Source: Rudaea sp.
GTDB taxonomy: Bacteria > Pseudomonadota > Gammaproteobacteria > Xanthomonadales > Rhodanobacteraceae
Length of the DNA stretch: 64,000 nt
Direction: 5' to 3'
Assembly: GCA_031291055.1 (NCBI GenBank)
Contig: JARLJU010000236.1
Coordinates: 186,001 to 250,000 of the forward strand
Within the stretch, counting starts at the first letter, position 1, and every line of letters begins with the position of its first letter. Below are positions 60,624-64,000 of this stretch, one piece after another. Both the position numbers and the translations under genes were made by a program. The notes beneath the pieces were generated by a model, which made no database searches, had not been told where the DNA came from, and saw only the letters and a program-made list of their open reading frames with translations.

Positions 60624-61268
60624 ATGCTCAAGCACCTGCTATGCGTTTTCGCCCTGCTCGCCCCACTGACTTTCGTTGCCGCCCAGCAGCCCGCCACCAA
60701 ACCGGCGGTGAAAGCCACTCCGAAGCCAGCGGCAACAGAGACGGCGGTGCCGGCAGCGAACCCAAAGGTGCTGCTGCATACCAGCCAGGGTGACATCACG
60801 GTCGAGCTGTATCCGGACAAGGCACCGAAGACCGTCGACAACTTCCTCCAGTACGTCAAGGATGGCTTCTACGATGGCACGCTGTTCCATCGCGTGATTC
60901 CGAATTTCATGGCCCAGGGCGGCGGCTGGACCAAGGATCTGCAGCGCAAGCGCACGCGCGCACCGATCCACAATGAGGCCAACAACGGGTTGTCCAATCT
61001 GAAAGGCACCCTGGCCATGGCACGCACGGGCGACCCGCACTCGGCCACCGCGGAATTCTTCATCAACCTCGTCGACAACAAGCGTCTGGACTATGTCGGC
61101 GACGCCAACGGCGTGGTGTCGTGGGGTTATTGCGTATTCGGCAAGGTCGTCGACGGCATGGACACGGTCGACAAGATCAAGGCCATCGAAACCGGCCCGC
61201 AGGGCCCGCTCCAGAGCGACGTGCCGAAGACGCCGGTGGTGATCGAGAAGGCGAGCCTGGTGCAGTAG
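60624..61268 (+). CDS. ppiA: Periplasmic cyclophilin-type peptidyl-prolyl isomerase
   Basis: Protein of 214 aa with a signal peptide (LKHLLCVFALLAPLTFVAA), a Pro/Ala/Lys linker of about 25 residues, then a cyclophilin domain: DNFLQYVKDGFYDGTLFHRVIPNF, GG-W, TLAMART and SATAEFFINL. The bacterial form lacks some cyclosporin-binding residues. A GGGAG SD supports the ATG at 60624. Confidence 0.94.
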   Translation: MLKHLLCVFALLAPLTFVAAQQPATKPAVKATPKPAATETAVPAANPKVLLHTSQGDITVELYPDKAPKTVDNFLQYVKDGFYDGTLFHRVIPNFMAQGGGWTKDLQRKRTRAPIHNEANNGLSNLKGTLAMARTGDPHSATAEFFINLVDNKRLDYVGDANGVVSWGYCVFGKVVDGMDTVDKIKAIETGPQGPLQSDVPKTPVVIEKASLVQ

Positions 61269-61282
61269 ATTCGCAACTTGCG

Positions 61283-61320
61283 CCCGTCATGTATATACTA
61301 AGCAGTAGATACATGACGGG
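61283..61320. promoter_or_regulatory. Palindromic operator of vapBC
   Basis: Perfect 12-bp arms CCCGTCATGTAT (61283-61294) and ATACATGACGGG (61309-61320). With one mismatch the palindrome extends inward to 17-bp arms around a four-base AAGC loop. It contains TATACT (61294-61299), a likely -10, and ends seven bases before the vapB ATG. This placement fits autorepression by VapBC. Confidence 0.8.
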
Positions 61321-61327
61321 ACCGCAA

Positions 61328-61558
61328 ATGACAACGACGCGCGTATTCAAATCCGGAAACAGTCAAGCCGTCAGGCTACCGCAGAAGTTCCGTTTCCGCG
61401 CGACGGAGGTGGAGGTTTTTCGGCGCGGCGACGAGATCGTTCTCCGCGAGAAAAGACGCGGGCTAGGTCGCGCTTTTGATCTTCTGGCCGGCTTGCCAGA
61501 CGATGGCTTCGCCGAGCCGCGCGTTGACGCGCCGGCACAGAAGCGAGCACGCATCTAG
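61328..61558 (+). CDS. vapB: VapB-type antitoxin (AbrB/MazE-like)
   Basis: Protein of 76 aa with the SpoVT/AbrB DNA-binding fold: TTTRVFKSGNSQAVRLPQKF and EVFRRGDEIVLREK. The C-terminal tail should wrap around the PIN toxin. A GGGA SD supports the ATG at 61328 over one at 61313 inside the operator. It overlaps vapC by one base. Confidence 0.93.
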   Translation: MTTTRVFKSGNSQAVRLPQKFRFRATEVEVFRRGDEIVLREKRRGLGRAFDLLAGLPDDGFAEPRVDAPAQKRARI

Positions 61559-61968
61559 TGCTGCCGCGCTATATGCTCGATACGAATATCTGCATATACA
61601 TCATTCGACACAAGCCGATTGAAGTACAGAATCGGTTCGAGAGGTTGAAGGCAGGAGAAGCAGCCTTGTCGGCAATCACCTTCGGCGAACTGCATTTCGG
61701 TGCGGCGAAAAGTCAGCAACCAGACGCTGTAGTGGCCATGCTTGACGAATTGACCGCGTTTTTGCCGGTGCTGACGCTGCCGGAGATCGCGAGCCGCGAA
61801 TACGGCAACCTGCGCGCGGCCCTGGAAGCAAAGGGACAACCCTTCGGCAACAACGATCTCTGGATTGCGGCGCACGCAAAATCCATCGGCATAACCCTGG
61901 TAACCAATAACGAACGCGAATTCAAACGCGTTCCTGGCCTCAAGCTGGAAAATTGGATCAAATCCTGA
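61558..61968 (+). CDS. vapC: VapC-type PIN-domain toxin
   Basis: Protein of 136 aa, a PIN ribonuclease. Acidic catalytic residues lie in MLDTNICIYIIR (Asp8), TFGELHFGA and NNDLWIAAHA. VapC toxins usually cleave tRNAs or rRNA. The start is a GTG at 61558 sharing its first base with the vapB stop (TAGTG). It is inserted between ppiA and lpxH. Confidence 0.93.
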   Translation: MLPRYMLDTNICIYIIRHKPIEVQNRFERLKAGEAALSAITFGELHFGAAKSQQPDAVVAMLDELTAFLPVLTLPEIASREYGNLRAALEAKGQPFGNNDLWIAAHAKSIGITLVTNNEREFKRVPGLKLENWIKS

Positions 61969-61973
61969 GACGC

Positions 61974-62702
61974 ATGTCTGCGCTGTTCATCTCCGATCTG
62001 CACCTGGACGAAAGCCGCCCACATATCGTGGACCTGTTTACCCGGTTCCTTGCGGACGATGCGCGCAAGGCCGATGCGCTCTACATCCTCGGCGACCTGC
62101 TCGAGAGCTGGGTCGGCGACGACGACGACAGCGCGCTCGCGCGGAACGTTGCTGCGGCCTTGCGCGCAGTGCGCGACAACGGCGTGCCGGTTTACTTCAT
62201 GCACGGCAATCGCGACTTCCTGCTCGGCGCTGACTACGCCGCGCGCGCCGGGATGGAACTGCTGCGCGATCCGACGATCGTCGATCTGGACCAGCCCACG
62301 CTGCTGATGCACGGCGACACCTTGTGCACGGACGATGTCGACTACCAGAAATTCCGTACCCTGGTGCGCGACGCGGGCTGGCAGCGGCAGTTTCTGGCAA
62401 AGCCTCTGGCCGACCGGCGCGCCTTCGCGGCACAGGCCCGCGGCGAGAGCCGCAGGCACACGTCGGCTGCCAGCATGGAAATCATGGATGTGAACACGGC
62501 AGCGGTCGAATCGGCGATGCGCCAGTACGGTGTACGCCGGCTGGTTCACGGGCACACCCATCGGCCGGCAACGCACCGATTGAATCTGGATGGCGAAGTC
62601 GCCGAGCGCATCGTGCTCGGCGACTGGTATGAGCAGAGCAGCGTCCTGCAGATTGCACGCGTCCGCCATTTTCCTGAGGAACCCCCTCAGAATCACTCGT
62701 AA
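61974..62702 (+). CDS. lpxH: UDP-2,3-diacylglucosamine hydrolase
   Basis: Protein of 242 aa in lipid A synthesis, forming lipid X. Metallophosphoesterase motifs are ISDLHLD (Asp8, His10), LGDLLESW, HGNRDFLLG and VHGHTHRP. The ATG at 61974 lies five bases past the vapC stop with a weak SD; an in-frame upstream start would overlap vapC. It normally follows a cyclophilin gene in Xanthomonadales. Confidence 0.95.
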   Translation: MSALFISDLHLDESRPHIVDLFTRFLADDARKADALYILGDLLESWVGDDDDSALARNVAAALRAVRDNGVPVYFMHGNRDFLLGADYAARAGMELLRDPTIVDLDQPTLLMHGDTLCTDDVDYQKFRTLVRDAGWQRQFLAKPLADRRAFAAQARGESRRHTSAASMEIMDVNTAAVESAMRQYGVRRLVHGHTHRPATHRLNLDGEVAERIVLGDWYEQSSVLQIARVRHFPEEPPQNHS

Positions 62703-62839
62703 AACGGAAATCCATTAGCCATCAAGTGGCGTATGATTGAAGAGGATTGGCAGTGCGCCTGTTTGAGCGTGCACGTGTATTTGCCCAGACCTCACCAGCC
62801 GTGTCGCCAATCATTCGTCCTATCACAGAGGGAATGCAT

Positions 62840-63754
62840 ATGAAGCGTCCTATCACTCAGTTGTGCCTTTCTTTTCTACTCCTTCTCGCGCTATCGCCGA
62901 TGGCGTTTGCGCAAGCTACCCGCACCTGGGTTTCCGGTGTTGGCGATGACGCCAATCCTTGCTCGCGCACCGCGCCATGCAAGACATGGGCAGGCGCAAT
63001 CTCCAAGACGGCGGCCGGTGGTGAAATGGATGCCCTGGATCCGGGCGGCTTCGGTGCTCTGACGATCACCAAAGCGATAACGCTCGACGGCGGTGGCGGC
63101 CAGGTGGCCAGCATTTTGGTTTCAGGCACAGACGGCATCGTGGTAAATGCTGGCGCGGGAGACACGATAATCTTGCGCAATTTGCGCCTCAACGGCATCA
63201 GTGGCACTGGCTCGGGTGGCCTTAACGGGATTACTTTTCTCGCGGGTCAGCAGCTAGTCGTCGAAAATTGCGAAATTTTCGGGTTCACTCAAAACGCCAT
63301 CAACGTGAACTTGAACCAGACAACCACTGCCAATGTCGTCGTGCACAACTCCAACTTCACGCTTATCGGCCAGAATGCGGCGAGCTTTACGAACTCAAAC
63401 ACGGGCAACGTATTCGGCTCGCTCAGCAATGTTGCGATTCGAGGGGCCGTGTCCGGCGTCACCACAAGCAGCGCGAACGTTTTCGTGGATATCAGCAATT
63501 CGACGGTCGCCCAAACCACGGGGTTCGGTTTGCACGCTGTCTTCGGCAGCATTTCGGCTGAAAACAATATGCTCACTGGCAATACTACGGCAGTACGGGC
63601 GGAGTCCAACGGCACGGTACGTTTGTCGAATAACGGCATCTACAACAACGTCACTGGAGTCAGGGCCGTAGGTTCCGTTCCGAGCGCGACTAATAATCGA
63701 AATGCTGGAAACACCGTAGCAGGCGCACCTAACGGTACTATTACAATTCAATAG
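62840..63754 (+). CDS. Secreted right-handed beta-helix protein
   Basis: Protein of 304 aa with a signal peptide (MKRPITQLCLSFLLLLALSPMAFA). The N-terminal cap TWVSGVGDDANPCSRTAPCKTW carries two Cys. Repeating short strands with Asn ladders (NGITFLAGQQLVVENCEIF, NVVVHNSNFTLIGQNA) indicate a parallel beta-helix. Related proteins are often present in several copies in Rhodanobacteraceae and Burkholderiales; substrate is unknown. The ATG has a GAGGG SD. Confidence 0.85.
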   Translation: MKRPITQLCLSFLLLLALSPMAFAQATRTWVSGVGDDANPCSRTAPCKTWAGAISKTAAGGEMDALDPGGFGALTITKAITLDGGGGQVASILVSGTDGIVVNAGAGDTIILRNLRLNGISGTGSGGLNGITFLAGQQLVVENCEIFGFTQNAINVNLNQTTTANVVVHNSNFTLIGQNAASFTNSNTGNVFGSLSNVAIRGAVSGVTTSSANVFVDISNSTVAQTTGFGLHAVFGSISAENNMLTGNTTAVRAESNGTVRLSNNGIYNNVTGVRAVGSVPSATNNRNAGNTVAGAPNGTITIQ

Positions 63755-63776
63755 TGATTTCTCTGCAGGATCGTAT

Positions 63777-63810
63777 ACCACAGGCGCAGACTTCGTTCTG
63801 CGTCTGTGGT
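63777..63810. terminator. Hairpin between convergent genes
   Basis: Fourteen-base arms with one mismatch (ACCACAGGCGCAGA and TCTGCGTCTGTGGT) and a six-base loop. No T-run follows, so it may be a weak or factor-assisted bidirectional terminator. Confidence 0.55.
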
Positions 63811-63831
63811 GATTGCTACAAAGCAGCGTAC

Positions 63832-64000
63832 TTACTTGGCCATGACTTTCTGCGGGCCGGTGAGCTGTTGTTTGTGGCCGTCGTTGTAGATCAGGCCGAT
63901 GTAGTACCAATAGGTCTTGCCTGAAGCAGCAGTGTTGTCTCGCCATTGGTAGGTTGAGCCAGTGTTGTCATGTTTCTTCACCGTTACGGACTGCCGGTTC
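63832..64000 (-). CDS. C-terminal end of an unidentified leftward gene (partial)
   Basis: On the minus strand an uninterrupted frame of 55 codons enters the window and stops with TAA at 63832-63834. It reads NRQSVTVKKHDNTGSTY near the edge, then WRDNTAASGKTYWYYIGL, and ends KVMAK. The pattern resembles the last strands of a fibronectin-III or other beta-sandwich domain of an exported protein. Family not identified. Confidence 0.6.
   Translation of the reverse strand, partial: NRQSVTVKKHDNTGSTYQWRDNTAASGKTYWYYIGLIYNDGHKQQLTGPQKVMAK

Overview
The window is GC-rich (about 60-65% G+C by eye), densely coding chromosomal DNA from a gammaproteobacterium. Gene order and protein character point to the Xanthomonadales/Lysobacterales, most likely Rhodanobacteraceae. 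Supporting signs are the rpsT / murJ-ribF-ileS-lspA-ispH-fimT-pilVWX-pilY1 block, the dapA-bamC / gcvR-bcp divergon, phoB-phoR-ppk-ppx, an NAD-type isocitrate dehydrogenase, and secreted proteins with the W..sesGrG-like and right-handed beta-helix domains common in that group. The family-level assignment is inference. I see no rRNA, CRISPR, prophage, integrase or transposase.

Layout. 0-7.6 kb: minor pilin operon of type IV pili, read leftward (fimT, pilV, pilW, pilX, pilY1, and the first codons of a probable pilE). 7.7-14.8 kb: leftward housekeeping genes murJ, ribF, ileS, lspA, ispH with overlapping junctions. 15-17.4 kb: rpsT rightward, facing rplU-rpmA-obgE. 17.6-28.6 kb: uvrA with a thioesterase, a PCuAC copper chaperone, a DUF4139 protein, two crotonase-fold enzymes, an overlapping DUF1289/Nudix/sulfurtransferase set, an FKBP isomerase and a DUF1684 protein. 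28.6-34.9 kb: nnr-tsaE-amiC-mutL leftward and queG rightward. 35-39.3 kb: pantothenate and folate genes (panD; pcnB-folK-panB-panC). 39.3-44.2 kb: tRNA-Glu, fdxA, the dapA-bamC / gcvR-bcp divergon and a PIN-PhoH protein. 44.4-52.4 kb: accessory exported proteins (outer-membrane barrel, secreted metalloprotease, two other exported proteins) mixed with thiD, NAD-IDH and an AhpD-like/glutaredoxin pair. 52.7-60.5 kb: bepA, phoB-phoR, ppk, ppx. 60.6-64 kb: ppiA, a vapBC module, lpxH, a secreted beta-helix protein and the tail of a leftward gene.

How the genes fit together. Envelope assembly is a recurring theme: MurJ, LspA, BamC, BepA, LpxH, AmiC, FKBP and cyclophilin isomerases, and the pilus genes. 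PhoBR with Ppk and Ppx forms a phosphate/polyphosphate unit. PanB, PanC and PanD supply pantothenate, and a predicted CoA-diphosphate hydrolase lies nearby. MutL and UvrA cover DNA repair.

Most unusual signals. A short AT-rich word, AAAAGTATAC (complement GTATACTTTT), occurs six times exactly, and its core GTATACTT ten times, in both orientations. Most copies are inside genes, where the encoded amino acids differ. Others are a vapBC locus with a long palindromic operator between ppiA and lpxH, a 24-base divergent gap (nnr/queG) whose overlapping -10 elements suggest leaderless transcripts, and a repeated Trp-rich domain shared by two exported proteins.
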